Of a stretch of 64,000 nt of DNA, positions 8,646 to 17,558 are shown one piece after another. Position numbers and translations under genes: made by a program. This stretch comes from DASYGT01 sp035999365 (lineage in GTDB: Bacteria > Actinomycetota > Actinomycetes > Mycobacteriales > Jatrophihabitantaceae), in assembly GCA_035999365.1 (NCBI GenBank), contig DASYGT010000023.1, positions 49,942 through 113,941 of the forward strand, written 5' to 3'. Within the stretch, counting starts at the first letter, position 1; every line of letters starts with the position of its first letter. Below the pieces are notes generated by a model. That model was not told the DNA's origin. It did no database searches and worked only from the letters and a program-made list of their open reading frames with translations.

Positions 8646-9229
8646 CGATGCCCGGCACCGAGTTCGGCATCCGGCTGCACGGCCGTGGCGGACAAGGAGT
8701 CGTCACCGCCGCCGAGCTGCTCTCCGTCGCTGCGTTCTACGACGGCCACGAGGCGCAGGCCATCCCCAGCTTCGGCTCCGAACGGATGGGCGCGCCGGTG
8801 ACGGCCTTCTGCCGGGTCTCCGATCGCCCGATCCGCGTACGCGAACCGATCGCAGCGCCGGACGCCGTAGTGATCGTCGACGCCACGCTGCTTCGGCACA
8901 TCGACGTGTTCTCCGGCCTGGTGCCGGACGGCTTTGTGCTGGTGAACTCCACTCGATCGGCCGCCGCGCTCGGACTCGTGCCGCTTGACCAGCTACGCAA
9001 CCCGGCTCACCTTGTCACCGTCGCGGCCACCGATCTGGCCCGTCTGCACGTCGGACGGCCATTGCCGAACGTCTGCCTGCTCGGTGCGTTCGCGGCCCTC
9101 ACCGGACTCGTGACCCTCGCGTCGATCGAGAAGGCGACGGCCGAACGCTTCAATCCGGAGGTGGCCGCGGCGAACTTCGCGGCTGCCGAGGCTGGTTACC
9201 GAGCGGTCGCGGAGGCAGTTCATGCGTAG
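8642..9229 (+). CDS. porC: 2-oxoacid:ferredoxin oxidoreductase, gamma subunit
   Basis: 195 residues. FGIRLHGRGGQGVVTAAELL near the N-terminus and PSFGSERMGAPV are the signature blocks of the gamma (catalytic domain III) subunit of pyruvate or branched-chain 2-oxoacid:ferredoxin oxidoreductases. The start overlaps the GAPDH stop (ATGA) and the end overlaps the alpha gene by 8 nt. With the alpha, beta and GltD-ferredoxin genes it forms a complete complex that would convert a 2-oxoacid plus CoA to acyl-CoA, CO2 and reduced ferredoxin. Pyruvate is the likeliest substrate, but specificity cannot be read from the sequence. Confidence 0.9.
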   Translation: MTMPGTEFGIRLHGRGGQGVVTAAELLSVAAFYDGHEAQAIPSFGSERMGAPVTAFCRVSDRPIRVREPIAAPDAVVIVDATLLRHIDVFSGLVPDGFVLVNSTRSAAALGLVPLDQLRNPAHLVTVAATDLARLHVGRPLPNVCLLGAFAALTGLVTLASIEKATAERFNPEVAAANFAAAEAGYRAVAEAVHA

Positions 9230-10400
9230 CCAGATCGAGGGCTCCCGCGCGATCGCCCAGACGGTTGCGCGCTGCCGCCCGCAGGTCGTACCCGCGTACC
9301 CGATCACGCCGCAGACGCACATCGTCGAGGCCGTCGGTGCGATGGTGAAATCCGGCGAGCTCGCGCCGTGTGTGTTCATCACTGTCGAATCCGAGTTCGC
9401 GGCGATGTCGGCGGCACTGGGCGCCTCTGCGGGAGGTGCGCGTGCGTACACGGCCACGGCTAGCCAGGGACTGCTCTACATGACCGAAGCGCTCTTCAAC
9501 GTCGCGGGACTCGGCTTGCCGGTCGTGATGACGGTGGCGAACCGCGCGATCGGGGCGCCGATCAATATCTGGAACGACCACAGCGATTCGATGAGCCAGC
9601 GTGACTGCGGCTGGGTGCAGTTGTACGCGGAGGACAACCAGGCTGCCGTCGCCCTGCACGTCGTGGCCTTCGCGTTGGCCGAGCGCCTGTCGCTGCCCGT
9701 GATGGTGTGTGTAGACGGCTTCGTGCTCACCCACGCCGTCGAACCGATCGATGTTCCAGAGGCGTCGGTCGTGGATGACTTCCTGCCGCCTTTCGTGCCG
9801 CGCCAAGTTCTCGATCCCGACGAGCCGGTGACGATCGGCGCGATGGTCGGCCCGGATGCGTTTACCGAGGTTCGCGTGCTCGCACACCGTCAACTCATGC
9901 AAGCGCTCGAGACGTTCACCGATCTCACGGCGCATTACTCGGAGCTCACCGGGCAGCACCTCGAGGCAGTGTCGAGCTACCGCACCGAGGGCACCGACAC
10001 CGTGCTGATGACGATCGGCTCGATCACCGGCACCGTGCGAGACCTGGCCGACGAGCTCGCCGACACAGATCCGTTCGGTGTCGTGTCGTTGACGATGTAC
10101 CGTCCGTTCCCCGCCGAGGACGTACGGCACGCGCTGGCGAACGCCAAGCATGTGATCGTCATCGAACGCGCCTTCGCGCCAGGAGCCGGCGGCGTGGTCT
10201 CTGCTGACGTCCGCACGGCGCTTGCCGGGAATCCCATTCGTATCTCGACTGTCGTGGCCGGGCTCGGCGGGCGTGCGGTGACCACCGCCGCCCTGCGCGG
10301 CGTCCTCGCCGACGCCGCGGCCGGGACCCTCGAGACGTTCGGGTTCCTCGACGTCAAGGACGACGTCATGGCGCGGGAACTGTCGGAGGTGCGCGCATGA
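9222..10400 (+). CDS. porA: 2-oxoacid:ferredoxin oxidoreductase, alpha subunit
   Basis: 392 residues. VVPAYPITPQTHIVEAV (about 22-38) is the conserved YPITP motif that contacts the substrate and thiamine cofactor. VESEFAAMSAALGASAGG and TATASQGLLYMTEALFNVAG follow as in other alpha subunits, then the transketolase C-terminal-like domain with MYRPFP. The domain order is the usual pyrimidine-binding domain plus domain II. It overlaps both neighbours by 4-8 nt, consistent with stoichiometric expression of one complex. Confidence 0.92.
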   Translation: MRSQIEGSRAIAQTVARCRPQVVPAYPITPQTHIVEAVGAMVKSGELAPCVFITVESEFAAMSAALGASAGGARAYTATASQGLLYMTEALFNVAGLGLPVVMTVANRAIGAPINIWNDHSDSMSQRDCGWVQLYAEDNQAAVALHVVAFALAERLSLPVMVCVDGFVLTHAVEPIDVPEASVVDDFLPPFVPRQVLDPDEPVTIGAMVGPDAFTEVRVLAHRQLMQALETFTDLTAHYSELTGQHLEAVSSYRTEGTDTVLMTIGSITGTVRDLADELADTDPFGVVSLTMYRPFPAEDVRHALANAKHVIVIERAFAPGAGGVVSADVRTALAGNPIRISTVVAGLGGRAVTTAALRGVLADAAAGTLETFGFLDVKDDVMARELSEVRA

Positions 10401-11389
10401 GCGTGAAGTTCTACCAGGTGGGCAGTCGGGCAGTGGGCAACCGGCTGCTCGACATCACCGAGCGAACGGAGCAGTCGAACCCCGACCGTCGCAACGCCCT
10501 GAACTCGGGTCACCGCGCGTGTCAGGGATGTGGCGAGGCGCTTGCGGCCCGGTACGTCCTCGACACGGCCGTGCGGGCAACGAACGGCCGGCTGGTGACG
10601 GTGAACGCGACCGGCTGCCTGGAGGTCTTCTCGACGCCGTATCCGGAGAGCTCATGGCAGTTGCCCTGGCTTCACTCGCTGTTCGCCAACGCACCCGCGG
10701 TCGCATCCGGAGTCGCGGCCGCGTTCCACGCGCAGGGGAGGGATGACATCCGGGTGCTCGCCCAGGGCGGCGACGGTGGCACTGTCGACATCGGCTTCGC
10801 CTGCCTGTCCGGCATGTTCGAACGCAACGACGATGTGCTCTACGTCTGCTACGACAACGAGGCATACATGAACACCGGCGTGCAGCGTTCCGGTGCAACG
10901 CCACCGGCTGCGCGCACTGCCACTACCGAAGCGGTGGGCCCGTCGCCGGGCAACCCGTTCGGGCAGGGCAAAGACGCACCGCGCATCGCCATGGCGCACG
11001 ACATCGCCTACGTCGCGACGGCCACCATCGCCGACCTGCACGACCTCGAGGCGAAGGTCACCCAGGCGATGTCGATCCGGGGAGCGCGATACCTGCACGT
11101 GCTGGTGCCGTGCCCGCTCGGCTGGGGCTCGGCGCCCGCACAGACGGTGCAGCTGGCGCGGCTGGCACAACGCAGTGGCCTGTTCCCGGTGTACGAGGCC
11201 ACAGACGGCACGGTGACCTCGGTATTGCCGATACGCGGCCGGGTGCCCGTCGAGGAGTACCTGCGCCCGCAGAAGCGCTACGCGCATCTGTTCGCCGGCG
11301 CGGGCCGTCCGGACATCGTCGCGCGGCTGCAGCAGATCGCCGACCGTAACGTCGCGCGCTATGGACTGATCGAGGAGGCGTCGCGGTGA
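10397..11389 (+). CDS. porB: 2-oxoacid:ferredoxin oxidoreductase, beta (TPP) subunit
   Basis: 330 residues. The thiamine-diphosphate motif runs from GDGG (125-128) through DIGFACLSG to YDNEAYMNTG (152-161). Cys42, Cys45 and Cys74 (ACQGCGEA and ATGCLE) plus the Cys in LVPCPLGWG are spaced as the ligands of the proximal [4Fe-4S] cluster of PorB proteins. These enzymes are oxygen-sensitive in many organisms, which fits a hypoxia operon. Start and stop overlap the neighbours (ATGA, GTGA). Confidence 0.93.
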   Translation: MSVKFYQVGSRAVGNRLLDITERTEQSNPDRRNALNSGHRACQGCGEALAARYVLDTAVRATNGRLVTVNATGCLEVFSTPYPESSWQLPWLHSLFANAPAVASGVAAAFHAQGRDDIRVLAQGGDGGTVDIGFACLSGMFERNDDVLYVCYDNEAYMNTGVQRSGATPPAARTATTEAVGPSPGNPFGQGKDAPRIAMAHDIAYVATATIADLHDLEAKVTQAMSIRGARYLHVLVPCPLGWGSAPAQTVQLARLAQRSGLFPVYEATDGTVTSVLPIRGRVPVEEYLRPQKRYAHLFAGAGRPDIVARLQQIADRNVARYGLIEEASR

Positions 11390-13047
11390 CGCACAAGCCG
11401 TTCGCGATCACGCTGGACGTCAAGTCCAGCCTGGCCAACCACACCGGCATGTGGCGCAGTGAGCGCCCCGTGTACTTCGACGGACTGCCGCCATGCAACC
11501 ACGCGTGCCCGGCCGGCGAGCAGATACAGGCGTGGCTGTACTCGGCCGAGGAGGCCGACTACGAGACTGCGTGGCGGCGTCTGGTCAATGACAATCCGTT
11601 CCCGGCGGTCATGGGCCGGGTTTGCTATCACCCGTGCGAGACGGCCTGCAACCGTGCCGAACTCGACACCTCCGTCGGCATCAACTCCGTCGAGCGCTTC
11701 CTCGGCGACGAGGCAATCCGACAAGGCTGGACGCTGCCGGCACCTGCCCCATCGACCGGCAAGCGCGTGCTCGTGGTCGGTGCCGGTCCGGCCGGCCTGT
11801 CTGCGGCGTACCACTTGCGCCGCCTCGGGCACGCCGTCGAGATCCGCGACGCCGGATCGGCCGCTGGGGGCATGATGCGCTACGGCATCCCGACGTTCCG
11901 TCTGCCGCGGGACGTGCTCGACGCCGAGATCGAGCGCCTGCTCTCAAACGGCGTCGAACTGCGGCTAGACACCCGCGTGGACGACGTGGAAGCCGCGATG
12001 CGCGAAGGGTCGTTCGACGCGGCCTTCCTCGCCGTCGGCGCACAGCTGAGCCACCGTGCCTACATCCCGGCTGGTCAGGCAGCGCGCGTGGTGGATGCGT
12101 TGGCCTTGCTCGGCAGCGCAGCGGCAGGTGAGCGCCCACAGCTCGGCCGTACCGTCGTTGTCTACGGCGGCGGCAACACCGCCATGGACGCTGCACGCAC
12201 CGCGCGGCGGCTCGGTGCAGACGACGCGATCATCGTGTACCGGCGCACGCAAGCGCAGATGCCCGCCAACGACATCGAGCTCGAAGAGGCCCTTGACGAG
12301 GGCGTCCGGATCAAGTGGCTGAACACGATCGCCGCGGTCGACGGCGGCGAGGTTCGCCTCGAACGCATGGAGCTCGACGACGAGGGCGTCCCGCAACCCA
12401 CGGGCGAATTCGAGACGCTCGACGCCGATGCCGTCGTACTCGCGCTCGGTCAGGACGTCGACCGCGCGATCTTCGACGGCATCCCCGGAGTCGCGATTGT
12501 GGACGGGACGGTGGCGGTCGACGACACGATGATGACCGGCCACCCCGGGATCTTCGCCGGCGGCGACGCCGTGCCGTCCGCACGCTCGGTGACAGTCTCG
12601 ATCGGGCATGGGGGGACCGTCGCGCGCAACATCGATCGTTGGCTGGGCATGGCGACCGCGTCGCAGCTGAACGGGGGAGCGCCGGCGCAGGCAGCCCCGA
12701 CGAGCACGCCCGTGCCGATCGCGTTCGGCGACCTGAACAGCTGGTACTACAGCGACGCCCCGCATTCCGTGCGGCCGCAGCTCGACGCCGCGCGCCGCAC
12801 GACTGACTTCGCCGAGGTGGTGGGCGGGCTCGACGCCGACACGGCCGTGTACGAAGCACGACGCTGCATGTCGTGTGGCAACTGCTTCGGCTGCGACAAC
12901 TGCTTCGGAGTCTGCCCGGACAACGCCGTCATCAAGGGCGACGGCCCGCACGGCTACTCCATCGACTACGACTACTGCAAGGGCTGCGGCCTCTGCGCCG
13001 CCGAGTGCCCGAGCGGAGCGATCCGAATGGAGCCGGAGACGAGCTGA
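11386..13047 (+). CDS. GltD-like FAD oxidoreductase fused to a 2x[4Fe-4S] ferredoxin
   Basis: 553 residues from a GTG that overlaps the beta stop. The N-terminal Cys set (C37, C41, C80, C84, C88) resembles the Fe-S domain of glutamate synthase small subunits. The FAD motif VVGAGPAG (131-137), an NAD(P) motif VVYGGGNTAMDAA and GIFAGGDAV follow. The last 60 residues are a ferredoxin-type domain with C500-x2-C503-x2-C506-x3-C510-P and C531-x2-C534-x2-C537-x3-C541-P. It replaces the separate delta ferredoxin subunit and could pass electrons from the oxidoreductase to NAD(P)+, or the reverse. The direction is not decided by sequence. Confidence 0.9.
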   Translation: MTHKPFAITLDVKSSLANHTGMWRSERPVYFDGLPPCNHACPAGEQIQAWLYSAEEADYETAWRRLVNDNPFPAVMGRVCYHPCETACNRAELDTSVGINSVERFLGDEAIRQGWTLPAPAPSTGKRVLVVGAGPAGLSAAYHLRRLGHAVEIRDAGSAAGGMMRYGIPTFRLPRDVLDAEIERLLSNGVELRLDTRVDDVEAAMREGSFDAAFLAVGAQLSHRAYIPAGQAARVVDALALLGSAAAGERPQLGRTVVVYGGGNTAMDAARTARRLGADDAIIVYRRTQAQMPANDIELEEALDEGVRIKWLNTIAAVDGGEVRLERMELDDEGVPQPTGEFETLDADAVVLALGQDVDRAIFDGIPGVAIVDGTVAVDDTMMTGHPGIFAGGDAVPSARSVTVSIGHGGTVARNIDRWLGMATASQLNGGAPAQAAPTSTPVPIAFGDLNSWYYSDAPHSVRPQLDAARRTTDFAEVVGGLDADTAVYEARRCMSCGNCFGCDNCFGVCPDNAVIKGDGPHGYSIDYDYCKGCGLCAAECPSGAIRMEPETS

Positions 13048-13080
13048 GCGGCAGGGAGTCGCCCGCGAGAGGAGTCCTAC

Positions 13081-13923
13081 ATGTCCAGCTACAGGTCTGA
13101 GATTCCGCCTGTGGGTAGCCGAGCGAGCCTCTTCGGCGACACCACCGATGAGCAGTTCACGGCGACCCTGCGCTACCTGGGCTCGGTGGCACACGCTGAG
13201 GCCACGAAGCGACGGCCGGCGAAGGCGCCCGCATACGGAGCGCAGTTCGTCCGCGAGGTCATGGTGACCGGAGTCGTGACAGCGCACGAGGATGCCGTGT
13301 TCAAGGAGATCCTCGGCGCCATGAGCCGCAACAGGATCAGCGCCGTGCCGGTGGTCGATTCGGAGCACCGCGTGGTCGGAGTCGTCTCCGAGGCCGATCT
13401 GCTCGCCCGCGTGTCCGGCGGCCGCATCGCCCGACCCCGTGGGCACCGCATGTCCTGGCGCAGCGAGTCCCGCGCCAAGGTGCACGCGACGACAGCCCGT
13501 GACCTGATGACGTCGCCGGCCGTTGTCACGATGCGCGATACCCCGATCTCTGCGGCCGTGCGGCTGGCCGCCGCAAGCCGGGTGCGCCGACTGCCCGTCG
13601 TCGACAGCGACGGACGCCTCGTCGGCATCGTGTCACGCGCCGACCTGCTCAAGCCGTTCCTGCGCACCGACGAGGACATTCGCGAGCAGATCCTGCGCGA
13701 GGTGATGGTCGGGTCGTTCCTGCTGCACACCCGGAGCGTCGGCCTCAGCGTGCGCGAGGGCGTAGTGGAGATCAGTGGTGAGATCGAGCGTCGGCTCGTG
13801 ATGGTGTCGCTCGTGCGCGCCATCCGCGCCGTGCCCGGTGTCGTCGATGTGGACGACAGCCGGCTGACCTACCGCGTGGACGACACCATCTCGCCCGCGA
13901 CCAAGACCGGCCCGCTCTACTGA
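13081..13923 (+). CDS. CBS-CBS-BON domain protein
   Basis: 280 residues with a GGAG ribosome site. After a roughly 55-residue leader come two CBS domains (VREVMVTGVVTAHED... and ARDLMTSPAVVTMRD..., each ending in a 'GVVSEADLL'/'GIVSRADLL' strand) and a C-terminal BON-like domain (VREGVVEISGEIERR). CBS pairs bind adenosine nucleotides; M. tuberculosis Hrp1 (Rv2626c) is a DosR-regulon CBS protein. It starts 33 bp after the GltD-ferredoxin gene and probably ends the gap-por operon. It converges with the universal stress protein gene 8 bp away. Confidence 0.85.
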   Translation: MSSYRSEIPPVGSRASLFGDTTDEQFTATLRYLGSVAHAEATKRRPAKAPAYGAQFVREVMVTGVVTAHEDAVFKEILGAMSRNRISAVPVVDSEHRVVGVVSEADLLARVSGGRIARPRGHRMSWRSESRAKVHATTARDLMTSPAVVTMRDTPISAAVRLAAASRVRRLPVVDSDGRLVGIVSRADLLKPFLRTDEDIREQILREVMVGSFLLHTRSVGLSVREGVVEISGEIERRLVMVSLVRAIRAVPGVVDVDDSRLTYRVDDTISPATKTGPLY

Positions 13924-13931
13924 GGCTCTTC

Positions 13932-14816
13932 TCAGAGGGCGGGGACGATCGCCAGCGGGCACGGCGAGTGGTGCATCAGCCAGGAAGTCAGCGGGCCAAG
14001 GTGCGGAAGGTGACTGTGCTCGTCGCGGCGGCAGCCCACGACCAGCAGCGCTGCCTTCTCGCCCGCCTGGGTGAGCGCGTGATAGGCGCTGGTCGAGGTG
14101 AGCTCGCCGGTGATCTCGACGGTCGGAAACTCCTCCCGCGCGGCTCGGACGACATCATCGAGCACGTCCTGCTCCGCCTCTTCGACTGCGGAGAAGGGAA
14201 CAGAGTTGCCGTAGGACGGTCCGGTGCCGACGAAGGAAAGTTCGCTCCACGAGCGCACGACGACGACAGGAGCGCCGCGACGCTCGGCCTCACTGCAGGC
14301 GAAGCGCAGGGCGCGCCGGCCCCCAGCGGTGGGGGAGCCACCGACGACGATCGTCTCGGCGGTGGGAGCGGAACCGTCGACGACGATCACCGGGCAGGCG
14401 GCATGCGCGGCGACGTGCTGACTCACCGAGCCCAGCACGAACCGGGCCAGGGTGGGGGCGTTGCCCCGACCCACCACCACGAGTGAAGCGTCGTTGCTCA
14501 GATCCACGAGCAGGTGGCCGGGATTCGCCTCGACGAGTTCGGTGCGCACGTCGACGGCCTCAAAGTCTTCGGCGACGACCTCGACGGCGTCGTCGAGCAG
14601 CTGACGACCGTAGGACTCGATCTCGCGCAGGGCGGCACGCGCCGTGTCCTCGCTCAGCGACTTTCGGTTGGGGAGATCGCCCGCGTGGGCGATCACCAGG
14701 TGCGCACCGCGACGTTCGGCTTCGGCGGCCGCCCATTCCAGTGCATGCTGGCCGGCCTCTGATCCGTCGATGCCGACAACGATCCGGCTCTGTTCACCCT
14801 TGCCGTCCTCAGTCAT
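13932..14816 (-). CDS. Tandem universal stress protein (two Usp domains)
   Basis: 294 residues from ATG 14816 (GGGAAC upstream). Domain 1 begins SRIVVGIDGSEAGQHAL and carries VVGRGNAPTLARFVLGSVS, the ATP-binding G-x2-G-x9-G-S pattern. Domain 2 begins ETIVVGGSP and ends VVGCRRDEHSHLPHLGPLTS, where the nucleotide motif is degenerate. Double-Usp proteins such as Rv2005c, Rv2028c and Rv2623 belong to the M. tuberculosis DosR regulon. It is divergent from the CtpF-like ATPase across a promoter containing two DosR-like boxes. Confidence 0.9.
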   Translation of the reverse strand: MTEDGKGEQSRIVVGIDGSEAGQHALEWAAAEAERRGAHLVIAHAGDLPNRKSLSEDTARAALREIESYGRQLLDDAVEVVAEDFEAVDVRTELVEANPGHLLVDLSNDASLVVVGRGNAPTLARFVLGSVSQHVAAHAACPVIVVDGSAPTAETIVVGGSPTAGGRRALRFACSEAERRGAPVVVVRSWSELSFVGTGPSYGNSVPFSAVEEAEQDVLDDVVRAAREEFPTVEITGELTSTSAYHALTQAGEKAALLVVGCRRDEHSHLPHLGPLTSWLMHHSPCPLAIVPAL

Positions 14817-14913
14817 GGTCGTTCCCGTCTCGGTCGATATCCGGCGCGCGTCGCCTACGTTGACTGTCGCCCGGCCGGTGGTGCGCCGACATGGACGAGC
14901 GCCCCGTCCTATC

Positions 14914-14955
14914 GGGACCAAGGTCAGTAGCCCTCGCTAGTCAGGACCTCGGTCC
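14914..14955. promoter_or_regulatory. Pair of DosR-like boxes in a divergent promoter
   Basis: GGGACCAAGGTCA (14914-14926) and AGGACCTCGGTCC (14943-14955, containing the perfect palindrome GGACCTCGGTCC) are 16 bp apart. They lie 98 bp from the universal stress protein start and 84 bp from the ATPase start, so they could serve both directions. Paired sites are typical of strongly DosR-induced promoters in mycobacteria. Confidence 0.75.
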
Positions 14956-15038
14956 GTACTGCCGGCGGCAATTGACGACGACCCTGAACTGGTGAGCATC
15001 GCCAATCCGCGACTCAGAGACGCCGCGGTCGACACGCC

Positions 15039-17558
15039 GTGACGATCACCGGACTCAGCCGCGGCGAGGCGGCACAGCGCCTCGCCGTCGACGGCCGTAA
15101 CGAGGTGCTCGCCGCACCGGCGTTGGGCTGGCCGCGGGCGCTTGTCGGTCAGTTGCGCGAGGTCGTCATCGTCGTTCTGATCGTTGCCGGCGTGTTGACG
15201 GCGGCTGTGGGCGACCTCGCCGACATGGGGGTGATCGCCGTCGTGGTGGTCATCAACTGCCTGCTCGGCGCAGGGCAGGAGGTGCGTGCTGGGCGTGCGC
15301 TGACGGCGCTCGCGTCGCTCACGGCGCCGCGCGCCACCGTGGTGCGTGACGGCCTGCCGATCGACATCGACGCGCGCGACGTGGTGCGCGGAGACCTGCT
15401 ACGTGTCGTCGCGGGCGACGTCGTTGCCGCAGACGGACTCCTCACGGACAGTCATGCGCTGCGGGCTGACGAGTCTCTGCTGACGGGCGAATCGGCGGCA
15501 GTCGACAAGGCCAGTGGTGATGACGTATTCGCGGGCACTGTGATCACCCGCGGGCGAGGCGATGTCGAGGTCGCCGGTACGGCGGAGGCCACGGCCGTCG
15601 GCCGCATCGCGCGCTCGGTTCGCGACAGCCGAATCCCACCGACTCCGGTGCAGCGTCAACTTGCGGTGCTCGGCCGCCGCCTCGCGCTGGTCGTCGCCGT
15701 CGCGGCCCTCGCCGTCGGCACCCTCAACCTGCTGTCCGGGCGTTCGGTCGAGACGAGCCTCGTGCTGGCCGTCAGCCTCGCCGTGGCAGCGATTCCCGAA
15801 TCCCTTCCGGCGGTCGTCTCCTTGTCGCTGGCAATGGGGGCGCATCGCATGGCCACTGCGGGTGCCGTCGTTCGGCGCCTCGCCGCGGTCGAAGCACTCG
15901 GCTCAGTCACCGTCATCGCCACCGACAAGACGGGCACGCTGACGAGCGGCAGCATGTCGATCGCGCAGGTGTGGACGCCGGACGGGAACGCTGACGAAGT
16001 CCATGCATTGCTCGAGGCGTGCGTGCTGTGCAACGACGCCTGCGCCGGTCCCGATCTGCAACCCGGCGAGCGCGACGACCCGCTCGAGGTGGCACTCGTC
16101 ACCGCCGCACTCGAGGACGGCGTCGATGTGAGTGCCGTTCGCCGGGAACGGCCACGCATCGCGGAGACCCCGTTCGACGCGGCCGCTCGAACGATGACGA
16201 CGGTGCACCGGACGCCCGGTGGCGGCCTGCTCACGATCGTGAAGGGTGCACCCGACGCGCTGCTGCGCGTGGCGGGAAGCATCGACGCCGCGGAGGTCAG
16301 TCGCGCGGAGGCAGCTCTCGGCGCGCTCACCGACCGTGGCCATCGTGTGGTCGCGGTGACCATGAGGACGGAAGAAATATCCGGGATCAGTCATGACCTG
16401 CGGCTGTTGGGCGTCGTCGCCTTCGCGGACCCGCCGCGGCCGGAATCGGCGGCGTTCGTCGCTGCGTTCCGCGCTGCCGGGGTGCAGCCGGTGATGATCA
16501 CGGGGGATCACCAGGCCACGGCGCACGCGATCGCGCGCGGTGTCGGTATCGCGATCGACAACGTGCATGCCCGAGTGCGTCCGGAGGAGAAGACGGCGAT
16601 CGTCAGGTCGCTGCAGGCGCAGGGCGAGATCGTCGCGATGACCGGCGACGGCGTGAACGACGCTCCCGCTCTGCGTGTCGCCGACGTCGGCATCGCCATG
16701 GGCAGGCGAGGCACCGAGGTGGCCAAGCAGGCGGCCGACATCGTCCTGACCGGCGACGACCTGTCGGTAATGGTGGGGGCGATAGGCGAGGGGCGCCGTG
16801 CGTACGACAACCTCCGGCGCTTCCTGCACTACGGACTCAGCGGGGGTGCTGCCGAGGTACTCATCATGCTCGTGGGGCCGGCGGTCGGATTCCCGCTGCC
16901 GTTGCAGTCCGGCCAGATCCTGTGGGTGAACCTGCTGACTCACGGGCTGCCGGGCGTGGCCATGGGCAACGAACCGGCTGCGCGCGACGTGCTCAGCCGG
17001 CCGCCCCGTCGACCCGACGAACAGTTGCTCGACGCGCACACCGGCCGCAGGGTCGGACTGCTCGGTTCGGTGATCGCGCTCGTGTGCCTGCTCGCCGGCG
17101 CGTGGGCGAAGCACGATGGGCACCCGTGGCAGAGCACGATCTTCGTCAGCCTCGCATTCGCGCAGCTCGCCGTTGCCCTGGCATTACGCCCCGCCCATGC
17201 GCGCGGCGCGCGTAACCGGATGCTCGACGCCGCAGTTGTGCTGAATGTCGTTCTCGCGGTGCTTGCCGTGCAGTGGCAGCCACTGCGCGACCTACTCCGT
17301 ACTGAGGCACTGTCGGTCGTCGACATGGGCCGGTGTGCCGTCGCCGCTGCCGTGGCCGCTGCCGTCGCCCGACTGCAGGTCCGCGTGCCGGGCATATCCC
17401 GCGATCCGCGCCGACACCTCGACGCACAGCGCTCCGCCCGCTCCGATCGCCACACCGATAAGCAGGCGCTGCGCCGTGCTGTGCAGCAGGAACACCGACT
17501 CAGCGAGAGCCGGGATCGCGACCGTCACCGCGACGAACCCAGCCATACCCACGACTAG
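15039..17558 (+). CDS. CtpF-like P-type cation ATPase
   Basis: 839 residues from GTG 15039. It has an N-terminal cation-ATPase domain, TGES (149-152, actuator), phosphorylation loop DKTGT (Asp296), and the hinge TGDGVND (535-541). The M4 segment reads IPESLP where Ca2+-ATPases usually have PEGLP. Overall it matches the P2-type group that includes M. tuberculosis CtpF, a DosR-regulon member. The C-terminal TM helices end near residue 780; the last 60 or so residues are Arg/His-rich and lie antisense to the end of the next ATPase gene, so the true functional end may be earlier than the stop codon. Confidence 0.87.
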   Translation: MTITGLSRGEAAQRLAVDGRNEVLAAPALGWPRALVGQLREVVIVVLIVAGVLTAAVGDLADMGVIAVVVVINCLLGAGQEVRAGRALTALASLTAPRATVVRDGLPIDIDARDVVRGDLLRVVAGDVVAADGLLTDSHALRADESLLTGESAAVDKASGDDVFAGTVITRGRGDVEVAGTAEATAVGRIARSVRDSRIPPTPVQRQLAVLGRRLALVVAVAALAVGTLNLLSGRSVETSLVLAVSLAVAAIPESLPAVVSLSLAMGAHRMATAGAVVRRLAAVEALGSVTVIATDKTGTLTSGSMSIAQVWTPDGNADEVHALLEACVLCNDACAGPDLQPGERDDPLEVALVTAALEDGVDVSAVRRERPRIAETPFDAAARTMTTVHRTPGGGLLTIVKGAPDALLRVAGSIDAAEVSRAEAALGALTDRGHRVVAVTMRTEEISGISHDLRLLGVVAFADPPRPESAAFVAAFRAAGVQPVMITGDHQATAHAIARGVGIAIDNVHARVRPEEKTAIVRSLQAQGEIVAMTGDGVNDAPALRVADVGIAMGRRGTEVAKQAADIVLTGDDLSVMVGAIGEGRRAYDNLRRFLHYGLSGGAAEVLIMLVGPAVGFPLPLQSGQILWVNLLTHGLPGVAMGNEPAARDVLSRPPRRPDEQLLDAHTGRRVGLLGSVIALVCLLAGAWAKHDGHPWQSTIFVSLAFAQLAVALALRPAHARGARNRMLDAAVVLNVVLAVLAVQWQPLRDLLRTEALSVVDMGRCAVAAAVAAAVARLQVRVPGISRDPRRHLDAQRSARSDRHTDKQALRRAVQQEHRLSESRDRDRHRDEPSHTHD

